A stretch of DNA of 64,000 nucleotides from Fagopyrum homotropicum (Eukaryota; Streptophyta; Magnoliopsida; Caryophyllales; Polygonaceae), in assembly GCA_033239125.1 (NCBI GenBank), contig BSWB01000008.1:15406001-15470000 (forward strand), in the 5' to 3' direction. The translations under genes were made by a program, and so were the position numbers. The notes beneath the pieces are model-generated. The model had not been told where the DNA came from, ran no database searches, and saw only the letters and a list, made by a program, of their open reading frames with translations. This document shows, piece after piece, positions 10,712 through 22,546 of the stretch. The stretch's first letter is position 1. Each line of letters opens with the position of its first letter.

Positions 10712-12341
10712 TGTTAGCATGAAATATTGCGATATTCTAGGCACTTTTTCTAGTTGTTTTTCATCCAATATAGTGTTCATTGATGAGGCATTGAAGCAAT
10801 TGTTAGCTAGTTTGTCTACATTGTCGATATAGAGGTCTACATAAGCTTTGTGTTGATTATAGGTGAATAAGAGCTAAAACCGAACCAATTGAGAGAGAAA
10901 GGAGATGAATTGAGCACATCCAAGGATTGAGGACACATCAAAGAAGCCAAGGGAGATGCTAGGATGAGGAATGGCACGACACAAAGGAAACTACAAGCAA
11001 TTTACACTTCCACGCTCTAAAATACGGTCGTAGAGAAGTCCACGCCCAAAACCACGGCCGTGGATCTTGGCAACATGAACGTGGAGTATTCTAGAGAGTT
11101 ACACGGTATAAAGTACGGTCGTGGAAATTGTGAAGAACCGTAATCCACTTCCACGCTCTAAACCACGGCCGTAGAACTCCATGAAACCGCGATTTAGGCA
11201 ATCTCTTGACGAATAAAATATTGACACATCATTTACGTATATGGGCCGGACGGTTATTTTATCCTTCCTTATAAAAGGGCTGAAGGAGGGAGAATTCGGC
11301 ACCTTCGCTTACGCTCACTTACACGTGCCTAGGGTTTCATCGGACGTGCGGAGAGTTTGCATTTTGCAACGGAGATTTACGAAGGCTTGAAGATTTGGAA
11401 GTTGTGTGTGGCGGAAGTTGCGCCTTTTATTCCTAGGTTTGATTAGAAGACGGATTGACATCCCGTTCTTCGTTCTTATCAAGGATTGTTATTGGTTTGT
11501 CTTTATTACAAATCTGATATACATTATTACCCTTGTTTGTGGATTTGAGATTGATTTGAGATTTATTGAAGGTTTTCGAAGGTTTTCATCTTTCATTCTT
11601 CTTAATCTTGAATTTGATATTATAATGACTGTTATTGGCTAAAACCCTTTAGCAATTTTAAGGTGAAGGGTTGATAGTGGTGGCTTAGATGATGATAAAT
11701 CGACCGTAAACAGATTGGACCTGAGAGTTAAAGAGATTTCGCCGACACCCAAAATCACGGTTTGTTCTTGAGATTCCACGGCCGTGGAATTCAAGATCTG
11801 CCCGTAATTTATACCAGTTTACGAACTTTGCTTTTGCTTTGATCCAAGGTTAAAGATTAGCTTTAACTTTGTCTTGGCTTGCCTTTTCTAAGTAGTAGTG
11901 AAGCCTCAACAACCTCTACTTTGATTTCGAGTGTCACAACCTTAATCGGTTTAGTTAGTTTTGATCCTTGGGTTACAAGTTTGGGTATTTGATATTAATT
12001 CTTGTCTTTAAATCCTTTCTATACTGAAGCCTCAACAACCTTTATAGAGAGTGTCTTTAGATAAGTCACATAAAGCCTTGTAACTTCACCATACATTGCT
12101 TTACCTTAGCATACCTTTGCAAGTCTTAACTCTGTCCTTAGTTCTTTAGTATATCTTGAATCGATTGCCACAATTAGATACCTGGATCTTTAGGATTGCC
12201 ACAATTAGATACCTGGATCTTTAGTGTTCGATACTCTAGAATTCTTGCTTTACTACGCCGATCCGTACATTGCGGGTTCGCTTGCTTGATTCTAGTTTTA
12301 TAAATTTAAGACTTATTTGCACGCACACTAAGTGGCGAACA
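10712..12341 (+). repeat. AthA 3' LTR (1630 bp)
   Basis: Starts TGTTAGCATG after the PPT and ends GAACA. U3 carries the motif cluster (11008-11200) and TATAAAAG at 11270-11277. R/U5 carries TTCCACGGCCGTGGAA at 11774-11789. Near the end a 31-bp unit is perfectly duplicated in tandem (12163-12193, 12194-12224), and about 100 bp present in the 5' LTR is missing, so the two LTRs differ structurally. Confidence 0.95.
11008..11200 (+). promoter_or_regulatory. AthA U3 palindromic motif cluster
   Basis: Four units at about 11008-11034, 11038-11063, 11099-11125 and 11149-11175. Each has a CCACG-type half-site, a spacer like CCCAAAA or CTCTAAA, and a palindrome of form YACGGYCGTRGA. An ACCGTAAT or ACCGCGAT tag follows at the end. 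The cluster lies 70-260 bp upstream of the TATA box, the usual enhancer position. Confidence 0.75.
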
Positions 12342-12920
12342 TTGTGCGCCGATACTACTCCAGCTGGCTATAGCACCCAGAGGCGAGGATGATATGTTTC
12401 TCATGTCACATAGTTTCATATATCTATATATATACGACTTGAGTGAATGACTACTTATATAAAGATAATTAAAACGGGTAAATATGTGACAACATGATTA
12501 TGTGTTATGATTCCATGACTTGTGCTTGTGCTTATGCATTACCTTATATTAGTATGGATAGCTAATGGTTCCATACCGTGTTGTAGATGCTTTGCAGGAT
12601 AGGAGAGCTGCAGAGTGATCCGGTAGGGTGACAGGCCGAGGACTCTCGTACATTAGGTGGTTATGGTTTTTGGGATGTTACTTATACCTCCTACGTGAGA
12701 TTGATGTTTGTATACCTCCTGTGTGAGGATGACGCTTTATACTCGGCTATGATTGTATACCTTTTGATGTACAATTTATACCGTTTTATGTATTTTTTTT
12801 TATATCTGCCAGTGTCATATTGTAAGGTCGAGTGAACTTGTTGTCAAGCTAGGGTCAAGATCCACAGTGAGATCCTAGCCCAATGTGGCATTCCGAGTCT
12901 CGGGGAATCAGGGTGTTACA
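12342..12920 (+). repeat. TekC 5' LTR, 3' remnant
   Basis: Matches 19802-20378 of the 3' LTR almost base for base and ends GTGTTACA just before the PBS. It begins exactly where AthA ends, proving that AthA landed in this LTR. Confidence 0.93.
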
Positions 12921-12924
12921 GAGT

Positions 12925-12936
12925 TGGTATCAGAGC
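12925..12936 (+). promoter_or_regulatory. TekC primer binding site (initiator tRNA-Met)
   Basis: TGGTATCAGAGC, four bases after the LTR end, complementary to the 3' end of plant initiator tRNA-Met. Confidence 0.92.
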
Positions 12937-13236
12937 CTTAGGTTGACAACAATGACACTTGCTGCCTGCAATGAGGTCGGATGGATAAAATAAACGGAAT
13001 CCGAAAGGGTCTGATATTTTTAAAGGATTTTTGGTTTAAAAAGTTGTTGTTTTGGGATAGAATGTACGAGAAGTCGTCAGCTCTACCGTGGATCTCAGCA
13101 ATATAGATATGTATATATATGTATTATGGACTATGTGTATGTGATATATATATATATATATGTGTATATATATATACATATTTATATACATATGGCATAT
13201 ATATAACCTTATGAGTTAGGTGTGCATACCCCGCAG
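12937..13236 (+). repeat. TekC leader with TA-rich microsatellite
   Basis: The 300 bp between PBS and gag hold alternating TA/TG runs (about 13105-13205). TekD and TekF carry (TA)n at the same place. Confidence 0.7.
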
Positions 13237-14465
13237 ATGGCTCGGACTAGAGCAGCTCCTGTTGTAGGCCGGGGTAGAGGTAGACCACCTCTTCCTCCGG
13301 GCGTGATAGGATAGAGACCAGTTCCCGTTGTTGATCCACCAGAGGTGGAGGAGGTTTATGAGAAGATTGTTGAGAGTGTCGTCCTAGAGACGAGGAGCGG
13401 TGGATCTGGGAGACAGTGGTCCCACTGAGTCTAGTCAGATGACTCGGATCGTGTCTCCATGAGGGGACCAGAGCTTCGTGCTTATATCCGGCGTGTAGAG
13501 GAGGCTGCTAGAGCGGGCAGACGGGCCCTTGATCTACCAGTGCATGAGAGATCTTCTGAGATGTCCCACATATCCACTCAGGTGCTAGCTATGCCGGCAC
13601 ACACTGTTGAGACTATTAGAGCTCTAGAGGAGTATAGAGGGCCTCGACCAGATACTTGGTTGAAGGCATTCCATCAGCTAGGCATACCACCTTTCTTTGG
13701 GAAGGTGGGGTTAGAGACGGAGGTCTAGATCGGACACGTGGACTCCGCTCTGGAGTCTATCAGATGTCTTGAGAACAGACGACTAGAGGTAGTACAAAAT
13801 CTATTCCAAGACTTAGCACAACAGTGGTGGAGGACCATGCGGGGTTGAGCCACTAGTTATGATCAGATAAGAGACATGATTAGGGAGTGTTTCTGCCCTG
13901 CCTCAATGAGGAGGGAGAGATTGCAGGACTTTGTGGAGGCGGGCTTTGAGGATGTGCCGATAGCAGATGTTATCAGCCGCTTCTAGACAAAGTTGACATT
14001 ACTAGGTCCAACGCACCTTTTGAGGATCAACACATGTATCTGTTCTCCCGTCGACTGAGGGAGAGTACACGTTCCTATATGGCGGGATTCCATTGTGAGT
14101 CCTTGATAGATTATTAGGATCGGGCCTCAGCTTATGAGCGTGAGCGGGCCAGTCAGAGGAGGGCTTCTCAGGCGGGACGGTCTAAGAAGAGACAAAGGAC
14201 TGGACAGACTAGTGGGGTTGGTGGAGCTTCAGGTTTTGGGCGGAGCCAAAAGCGCCAGAGTTACCCCTCGTCTGCATTGACTGCAGAGGAGGGACGACAG
14301 TGCTTCAACTGTGGAGATCCTGGACATATACGACCAGAGTGCACGAGACCACCAGTGACGTGTTTCACTTGTGGTAGGCCTGGTCATAGAGTTGCCTTTT
14401 GTAGGCAGGGTGGAGTTGTATCGCATCAGGGTTCTTCCCCTACTAGTGTGATAGGAGGTGTATAG
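13237..14465 (+). pseudogene. gag: TekC gag
   Basis: Capsid/nucleocapsid precursor remnant. It starts ATGGCTCGGACTAGAGC at 13237; the TekD homologue starts in the same way. An Arg/Gly/Pro-rich N-terminus and a helical capsid part (PDTWLKAFHQLGIPPFF near 13650) follow, with several stops and at least one frameshift. Near 14298-14405 are two CCHC zinc knuckles, CFNCGDPGHIRPEC and CFTCGRPGHRVAFC, both with all four ligands. The nucleocapsid end is therefore better preserved than the capsid. Confidence 0.85.
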
Positions 14466-14509
14466 AGGAAACCTCAGCAGTAGATACAGAGACAGTAGAG
14501 AGTCCAAGA

Positions 14510-17500
14510 TCATCCTTCTACTCAAGGATCTGCTCCTAGGCCGAGTAGAGGTAGAGGTCATGGTGGGAGTACCACTGACACCAGAGGAGCTCAGGGTAGA
14601 GTCTTTGAGCTGACGAGTGCCGAGGAGCCACCTACACCGGCTGCTACAGGTACCATTTTGCTTCATGGTTTACCTGTTAGAGTTTTATTTGATACGGGTT
14701 CTACTCATTCCTTTATTTCCGATGTATGTGTTGAGCATTAGCTACTATAGAGGCGATACCCTTTACTATTGGGTTACTTGATGGTAGTAGGGTGAGAGGT
14801 ACCCGTGAGATATGTGGTTGTCCCCTTTGGTCAGGGACTCGTGTGTTGCTTGTAGACTTCTTTGTCATGGCATTGGTGCATGAGCAAGTCATCTTAGGTA
14901 TGGGTTGGATCCTTAGACACCGTGCGTTATTAGATGTAAGTAGGAGGACGGTGACAGTCTCTACCGAGGTAGGTCAGATAGAGGTCTTTCGAGGTTGGGA
15001 CCTTGGGAAGACGGGATCTGTCATCAGTGCAGTACGAGTAGCGAGGCTGATAACACAAGGTTGTGATGCCTTCTAGTGTTATGCCATGAAGGATGGAGAG
15101 AGTCTAACATTGGAGGATGTTCCAGTGGTCTGTGAGTTTACAAACGTATTTCCTGAGCCGTCTAGTTTGCCACCTTAGAGGAGTGTGGACTTCAGCATTG
15201 AGTTGGAGCCTGGTACGAGACTGACCTCGAAGGCCCCATATCGGATGGCGCCTGTCGAGATGTTGGAGCTGAAGAAGCAAATCGAGGAGTTGGCTGAGAA
15301 GCGCTTCATCCGCCATAGCGTATCCCCGTGGGGAGCACCTGTCCTCTTCGTGCGGAAGAAGGACAAATCGTTGAGACTGTGCATTGACTACAAAGAGCTG
15401 AACAGAGTGACAATCAATAACAAGTATCCATTCCTCGTATTGATGATCTGCTTGATCAGCTTCAGGAAGCGACAGTGTTTTCTAGGACCGACTTACGTTC
15501 AAGATATCACCAGTTGAGGGTGAGAGAGAAGGATGTGCACAGGACGGCATTCCGGACCCGTTATGGCACTATGAGTTTGTAGTGATGCCATTTGGGCTTA
15601 CGAATGCCCCAACAATTTTCTTGGAGTTGATGAACAATATTTTCATCGACTTCCTTGATCAGTTTGTGGTGGTCTTCATAGACGATATCCTTGTGTACTC
15701 TCGTAGCAGAGAGGAGCATCTCGGTCATCTGAGGACGATTTTAAAGATTCTGCGGGATAGAGAGCTATTTGCGAAGCTCTCTAAGTGTGAATTTTGGATG
15801 TCAGAGGTAGCCTTTCTGGGGCATATTTTATAGATTCTGGGGCATATTGTCTCCGATGAACGTCAAGGAAGTGCGTAACATTTTTGGCCTAGCCGGATAT
15901 TACAGATGTTTTGTGGAGGGATTTTTTGTGATTACCCGTCCATTTACGAGTCTTCTGAGGAAGACCACCAGATTTGTATGGTCTGATCAGTGCATGCAAA
16001 GTTATGAGGAGTTGAAGAGACGGTTGACTTCTGCTCCTATTTTGGCGCAGCCTGAAGGCACAAATGATTTCGTGGTTTACAGTGATGCATCCAACCTAGG
16101 CTTGGGATGTGTGTTGATGCAACGTGGCAGAGTGATTGCTTATGCGTCTAGACAACTCAAGACGTATGAGGAGAACTACCCAACTCATGATTTGGAGTTA
16201 GCAGCGGTAGTTCATGCTTTGATGATCTGGAGACATTACCTGTATGGTGCTTCATGTCAAATCTTCATAGACCATAAGAGTTTGAAGTATATTTTTACTC
16301 AGCGGGAATTTAATAACCGCAAGTGTCAATGACTCGAGTTGATCAAGGACTTCGACCTTGAAGTTCTATATCATCCAAGGAAGGCGAATGTTGTCGCCGA
16401 CGCCCTGAGTAGGAAGACGCCTCGAGAGAAGGCAATTGCGAGACTGACAATTCAGCCTCAACTGCAAAGAGATCTAGCTTGGCTAGAGTTGGACTTCCAA
16501 TTTCCTGATGATGATGCCCAATTGTACACTTTCGAGGTTCTACCTGATCTGTTGGGTGAGATCCAACAGAAGCAGGGGACCTGCCCGACCTTGATGAGGA
16601 TTAGAGAGAAGATGTCTCTTGGTGAGGCACCACAGTTCTCCATAGGAGCAGATGGAGTGATGAGACGCCATGATTGCGTTTGTGTACCTGCTGATGCAGA
16701 GCTTAGATAGAGGATTTTACAGGAGGCTCACTATACGCCTTACTCAGTACATCTAGGTACGAGTAAGATGTACCCTGATGTGTGACGATCATATTGGTGG
16801 GGAGGGATGAAGCCCGATGTGGCCAGATTTGTGGCACAATGTGCGACCTGTCAACAGGTTAAGATAGAGCATTACAAACCTGGAGGTGAGCTCCATCCAC
16901 TACTAGTACCACAGTGGAAGTGGGAGGACGTCTCCATGGACTTTGTGACCGGATTGAGACGTAGTAGGAGTTTTGATGCTATATGGGTTGTGGTTGATAG
17001 ACTGACGAAGATTGCACGTTTCTTTCCTATTAGAGAGACGTGGCCAGCGAGTAAATTGCTTGAGGAGTACACTAGGCAGATAATGAGACTCCTTGGTGTA
17101 CCGAGGACGATCGTCTCTGATCGAGATGGGCGATTTACCTCAAGGTTTTGGCGGCAGATTCAGACTGCTTTGGGGACGAGTTTACACTTCACGACTGCAT
17201 TTCATCCTCAAACAGATGGTCAGTTAGAGAGGACCATCCAAACCCTTGAGGATATGCTACAACTTGTGTGTTGGATTGGGGATAGGGATAGTCAGATTAC
17301 CTCCCATTGGTTGAGTTTTCATACAACATCAGATGGCATGCATCTATTGGGATGACCCCATATGAGGCACTGTATGGGCGTAGATGCCACACACCACTAT
17401 GCTGGGATGAGCCTAGAAGTGTTAGTGGTTTAGCACCTGATCAGATTCAGGATGATATGGATCTTGTAGCACTAATCAGAGATAGGATTCTGGCTGCACA

Positions 17501-18009
17501 GAGTCGCCAGAAGTCATATGCAGGCAGGAGGCGTCAACCTCTAGAGTTAAGAGTGGGAGCTCATGTGTGGCTGAGAGTATCTCCTACGTGAGGCGTCAGA
17601 CGTTTTGGCATAAAGGGGAAGCTAACTCCCCGATATGTCGTTCCTTTTGAGATTCTGGATAGAGTCGGTAGAGCAGCATACAGATTAGCTTTGCCTCCGA
17701 GGTTAGAGGGTGTTCATCCTGTTTTTTATGTGTCTCAGCTGAGGGAGTATATACTAGATCCGAGAGACATCATCAATTTTGATGATTTGGTGGTTGAGTC
17801 GGACCACACTTTTGCCGAGCATCCGATTGCAGTCCTATAGCAAGGTGTGAGACGCCTGCGTTCGAAGGACATTCCCATGTTGAGGATAGAGTCGTCGAGA
17901 CGAGGACTTGAGGAGGCTACATGAGAGACTGAGGATAGTATCCAGAGGAACTATCCAGAGTTTTATGCCGAGATAGATACACTTGTAGGATCACCGAGTA
18001 GATCTTAGT
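14510..18009 (+). pseudogene. pol: TekC pol: protease, RT, RNase H, integrase, chromodomain
   Basis: Protease has DTGSTHSFIS near 14691-14720. RT (about 15185-15835) has the active site F-I-D-D-I-L in the 15675-15695 region. RNase H is about 15844-16420 (YSDASNLGLGCVL, ADALSRK). Integrase is about 16711-17350 with D-D-35-E (SMDFVTGL, IVSDRDGRF, HPQTDGQLE). A chromodomain-like tail (about 17815-17990, FAEHPIAVL, VRRLRSKDIPM, EEAT.ETED) places it in the Tekay clade; such tails direct integration towards methylated-histone chromatin. At least eight stops or frameshifts interrupt the frame. Confidence 0.9.
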
Positions 18010-18124
18010 GCTATCTTGGTGAGTATGTAATAATGTGCTTATATGCTATGATGTGTTTATTTTTGTGCTAGCTATGTAGTGATATATGATCTTATTAAAT
18101 CTTGATGTGCTAGCGCGATTTATG

Positions 18125-18345
18125 ATCATAGCTGGAGATGGTTCTTTCCTCCATGCTACTTTGATGGATATAGTCTTCCTGGAGATGTTTTTCCTCCATG
18201 CTTTGTATGTGAGTATGATCTGGCTAGAGATGTGGTTCCTCTATGCCCTTTGATAAGAGTATGGCAAGAAATATGATTCCTCTATGCCTTTGGATAGCGT
18301 TATGATCTTGATTTCTTGAGTTGATGATTCCTCCATGCTTGTGCT
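18125..18345 (+). repeat. Degenerate tandem repeats downstream of TekC pol
   Basis: About five units of 40-60 bp, each a GGAGATG-like word followed by TTCCTCYATGC. TekF carries the equivalent array in inverse orientation at about 48330-48700, so the array belongs to the lineage. Function unknown. Confidence 0.65.
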
Positions 18346-18454
18346 TTGAGGTTATAGATTGGTATAGATTGTGACCTTTTGAAGGGAGATGTGATGCCTT
18401 CGATAGAGAGAGTTATACCTCGGCATGTGAACCCAAGAGGCTTTAGGATTTTGC

Positions 18455-18492
18455 AAGTTTCGGGACGAAACTTATTTTTAGGGGGGGTGAGA
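18455..18492 (+). promoter_or_regulatory. TekC pre-LTR hairpin and polypurine tract
   Basis: Perfect hairpin AAGTTTCG-GGA-CGAAACTT (18455-18473), then ATTTTTAGGGGGGGTGAGA up to 18492 as PPT. The hairpin ends 19 nt before the LTR. Confidence 0.8.
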
Positions 18493-20378
18493 TGTAAGAG
18501 CCTTAGTTGTTGAGTTGCTGAGGGTGCAGTTCCAGCCTGAACCGCCATTGCAGCCAAGGCTAGGCGCCCGTGCAGGCCACCTGAGCCGCCTATGTGGCCA
18601 GCACCTCCGCCCCTGCGGATTAGGGTGTGCTACAGCCGTCTTTTCTGACTCGTCCTTTACTTTTGACCCTTCCTTCCCCTATAAGTTTCCTTCTCTTCCT
18701 GATGAGGGTTTCTTCACTCTCTCTCCAACTCCTTCTTCTCTCCTACGTTCTTCTCTTATTTTTCTTCCTTTGAATCTTCTTTTTATTTCTTTGTTCTTGT
18801 AAGAGTTTTGATGAGAGTTTGATACTTGGATGATGAGGATGTTGGTTGTTGATGTTGTTGTTCCTTTGATGATCCAACCTTGAGGTTTTGGTGAGGAGTA
18901 TCCCTCTGTTAGGTTCAGCTTGGTGAGTTCTTCTTTCCCTTCTTCCTTTCTTCCTTCTTTTCTTCTTTTATTCCTTTCTAGCTTAGGACTTCACAAGATT
19001 GATCGTGTGGCAGCCTTCCTAGGCTTGGTTTGATGTATATATGTATGTATATGCATGTTTGGGTTGCTGGATGTTGTAGAAGTGAAGAAAGGCAAGTGAA
19101 GGATCGAAGAGGAGTGGAAGACGAGCCCACTACTGTCCAACCTCCCCTGCGCCACCTCAGGGCCGCCCCTGCGCCGGTTTGCCACCGCCCTTGTGTGTGG
19201 AGCTGCCGCCCCTGCGCCTCTCTGCTTTCCAGCTTTGCTCTTGTCACGCAGGTATGCCTTGCTTCTGCGCTTGCCTAAGGATGACATTGCCCCTTCCTTT
19301 CCTAGTGTGAGTATGTAGTATCATGCTAGGTATAGATGAGAGTGTGATGAGGATGTTATGATCATGTTATGCCTTGTATGGATTTGAGGATTAGTAGGTT
19401 GTGAGGCTTCGGTTGATGATGATCCTATGGATCCCTTGGGTCTAGGTGTGACTTCTTTGATTGATAGGAGATTGATATATCTATATGCCTTGTTATTAGG
19501 CAGTACCCCTCTCAAGATTGGAGGTTGATCGTGGTTGAGGTTATATGAGGTTGAGGTAAGTCCGTAGGTCTTACTTAGCTACCATTATATTGGGTGTTTG
19601 CATGAGTGGTGTGTGTGTTATATCCTTGATATGATAGCATGCGACGTCGATTATTACCGACATATGTTTTATTGATAGCTCCCTTGCAGTGGCAGCGATA
19701 ACCTTTCCCTTTCATCCCGAGGAAGTCTGGGAGGTTATCTGAAGTCAGGCCCGTCTGGTATACGAGATAGGCACTTCACCACTCCCATAGGGTACACGGG
19801 TTGTGCGCCGATACTACTCTAGTTGGCTATAGCACCCAAAGGCGAGGATGATATGTTTCTCATGTCACATAGTTTCATGTATCTATATATATACGACTTG
19901 AGTGAATGGCTACTTATATAAAGATAATTAAAACGAGTAAATGTCTGACAACATGATTATGTGTTATGATTCATGACTTGTGCTTGTGCTTATGCATTAC
20001 CTTTTACAAGTGTGGATAGCTAACGGTTTCATACCGTGTTGTAGATGCTTTGCAGGATAGGAGAGCTGCAGAGTGATCCGATAGGGTGACAGGCCGAGGA
20101 CTCTCGTACATTAGGTGGTTATGGTTTTGTGGATGTTACTTATACCTCCTGTGTGAGGTTGATGTTTGTATACCTCCTATGTGAGGATGACGCTTTATAC
20201 TCGGCTATGATTGTATACCTTTTGATGTACAGTTTTATACCGTTTTATGTATTTGTTTTATATCTATCAGTGTCATGTTGTAAGGTCTAGTGAACTTGTT
20301 GTCAGGTTAGGGTCAGGATCCACTATGAGATCCTAGCCCAATGTGGTATCCCGAGTCCCGGGAAATCGGGGTGTTACA
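18493..20378 (+). repeat. TekC 3' LTR (1886 bp)
   Basis: Starts TGTAAGAGCC after the PPT and ends GTGTTACA. A TATA-like CTATAAGT lies near 18680. GC-rich motif clusters (GCCGCCCCTGCG type) flank it at 18540-18630 and 19136-19232. Confidence 0.92.
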
Positions 20379-22541
20379 TGTGCAAGATAGATGAAATATT
20401 TGGGTTATTAATGATCGGCAACATGTACGGGCACTCAAAGAGAAGGTGCTTGGTACTTTCTGTATGGTAATTACAAAATTCACAATTCATCACAGCACAA
20501 ACTTTTTGCTTGTCGAGATTTTGTTTTGTTGGTATTTCGTCGATGACCAATTTCCATAAAAAAAATATTTAATTTTAGGCCTTATGTTAATTTTTCAAAT
20601 CCACGTTTAATCTAAAGGTTACCCTCACATTCTGTTTTTGAATAATTTTCATTGCCGATTTAATCAAGTACCATCCTTCGTCATTAGCCGCCCAGTATAG
20701 TCTACCTCTTATACCATTTTTGGGAATATTATGGCTTATTTTCTCAATAATGTTACTAGGTAGTAGTGTCTAGTCGATTAACAATTTGGTAATTCCATCT
20801 TTTATATGTGATATACGACCAAGTGAATTCAGTCAAATTTATAAAGACTTTGCTACTCACAAGGTCTTGAAGTGGTTTATCGGTAATCCACGTGTCTTTC
20901 CAAAATCTAACCGTTTTTCCGTCTCTTAATCGCCACCTAAGACCTTTGTCGAAATCTTCTCTCAATTTTACTAATTTCTTCATTGCCACAATGCGTTTTT
21001 CCACATTTGTGATTCCAAAGACATGATCCTATAAGGTATTTTTTTTCGACTATTTTAACCCAGATACTATCCGGATCAACCATAATTTTCCATAGTAGTT
21101 TCATATCTAGTGCTTTATTCATATATTCTGCTTTCCTAATTCCAGTACCACCAAGGGTTTTTGGTTTACAAATTTTTTCCCACCTGATCAATGGATGGAA
21201 ATTAGGTCCTTTATTCCAAAAGATATTTCTGCTGATTTGGTCTAATTCGTGGTGAATGCTTGTAGGCAACATAAATGCATACATAAGGTAACTTGGTTTG
21301 ACATTTATATTTGCTTTTATTAATGTAATTCTTCCTTCTTGAGACATAGATTATGCTTTTCATTTTATAAGTTATTGTTTTGATTTTAAGATACCAAAAT
21401 TAAAGATGTCCTTATTTACTCTACCGTTAATGATAGTGCACCTCAAATATTGTTTCAAACTAGTGGTTGCGTTAATGCCAAGATGTGCTTGAATTCTTAT
21501 TTTGTGGTTTTGGTCAATGTTCGTGGTAGTTTGGAACGTGGATTTATGATAACGTGTGACCTGCCTCGAAATATCACAGTAATTAGTTAAGATCAATATA
21601 ATTTTGTTACTTGCTTCTGTTGTTGCCTTTGTGAAGATTATTATGTCATCAACAAATGCTAAGAACGGTATTCTTGATCCATTTTTCGTAATAGGGAAAC
21701 CTAAAGACTTAAGATTCTCATTCAACATTTTTTGTATGTTTGTGGTCAATACTTCCGCACACAGGTTAAAGAGCAAGGGAGATAGGGGATCTCCTTAACG
21801 GAGCCCTCTCTTTGGGAAAAAAATCGTTATGGGGATTCATTTGTTAATATGGAGTAAAAGACTATTAAGATGCATTCATAGATCGAGTTTCAGAATTTTT
21901 CTACAAATCCAAATTTTTCAAGAACAACTTTTAGAAACTCACATTCTAATTTGTCGTATGCCTTTTCCATCTCTAGTTTAATTGTCATAAACCCTTATTT
22001 TCCTTTATTTGCTTTAAATCCGTGGAAAATTTTGTATGCGATGAAAACATTGTCGTGAATGGCTATGTTTTAGTGAAAGCACTTTGTAATGGGTGGATTA
22101 GCTTGGTAGGACTAAACTTAGTCTTTTGGCCAAAATTGTGGCAATTATTTTGTAGACCGTAGAGCATGGGATTATTGGTCTATATTGAGTAGTTGTTGAA
22201 GGATTTTATATTTCGGAAGTATGTCAATGAATTTATGGTTAATTTGTTCGAGGATTTTTTCGGTTCTATAGAAACTTTTCACCGCCCTAGTAACTGCTGG
22301 ACCAATGATATGCGAATAATTCTTATTGAAACCAAATGACATACCATCAGGAACAAGCAATTTGTCACTGCCAATATCAAAAGGGCACTTTTATTTCCTT
22401 TGTGGAGAAAGGCATTGTTAGGTTTCGGTTTTCATTATCAGATTTATCTGATTGAATGACTTCTAGTTGTTTTTGAACTTTGTGTTGGTCTATTATTGAG
22501 GCTTGAAACCAATATCTGTAATCTTTTTAGAATTCTTCTTT
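20379..22541 (-). pseudogene. LINE (non-LTR retrotransposon) reverse transcriptase remnant
   Basis: Reads right to left. The start of RT lies near 22440-22180 (TMPFSTKEIK, PDGMSFGF), the active site F-V-D-D near 21640, and the thumb/connection and DUF-like WRLRDGKTVRFWKDTW region at 21350-20750. A zinc-finger RVT end with CEFCN and HLLFECP lies near 20480-20420. TekC cuts the frame off at 20379 and TekD cuts it at 22541, so both termini are missing. It has many stops and is the oldest layer seen in this part of the nest. Confidence 0.85.
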
Positions 22542-22546
22542 GATTT

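Larger units (their letters stand above)
1..12341 (+). mobile_element. AthA: Athila-like Ty3 LTR retrotransposon, 5' LTR truncated by window edge
   Basis: The order is 5' LTR (partial), tRNA-Asp PBS, gag-pro, pol, a post-pol ORF, a long non-coding 3' region, PPT and 3' LTR. The tRNA-Asp PBS, RT-RNase H-integrase order and extra ORF after pol fit the Athila lineage of plant Ty3/gypsy elements. The two LTRs are alike over about 740 bp, with roughly 2% differences counted by eye. The element ends at 12341 in ..GAACA and is followed by TTGTG, the presumed right target duplication; the left copy is off-window. The insertion lies inside the 5' LTR of TekC, because the sequence after 12341 matches the middle of TekC's 3' LTR from 19802. 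Gag-pro has one nonsense codon, and pol and ORF3 have small frameshifts, so this copy is defective but fairly young. Confidence 0.93.
12342..20378 (+). mobile_element. TekC: Tekay/Del-type chromovirus (5' LTR interrupted by AthA)
   Basis: Ty3/gypsy element with an initiator tRNA-Met PBS, gag with two zinc knuckles, protease, RT, RNase H, integrase and a C-terminal chromodomain. A tandem-repeat tract, a PPT and an 1886-bp 3' LTR follow. The left part of its 5' LTR must lie to the left of AthA, outside the window. It interrupts a LINE, whose zinc-finger end begins at 20379. Many nonsense codons and frameshifts make it non-autonomous. Confidence 0.92.

Noticed and set aside
11406..11642. Hydrophobic 78-codon ORF (and its copy at 11-214) as a membrane protein
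   Set aside because: It falls inside the AthA LTR in both copies and reflects T-rich LTR sequence.
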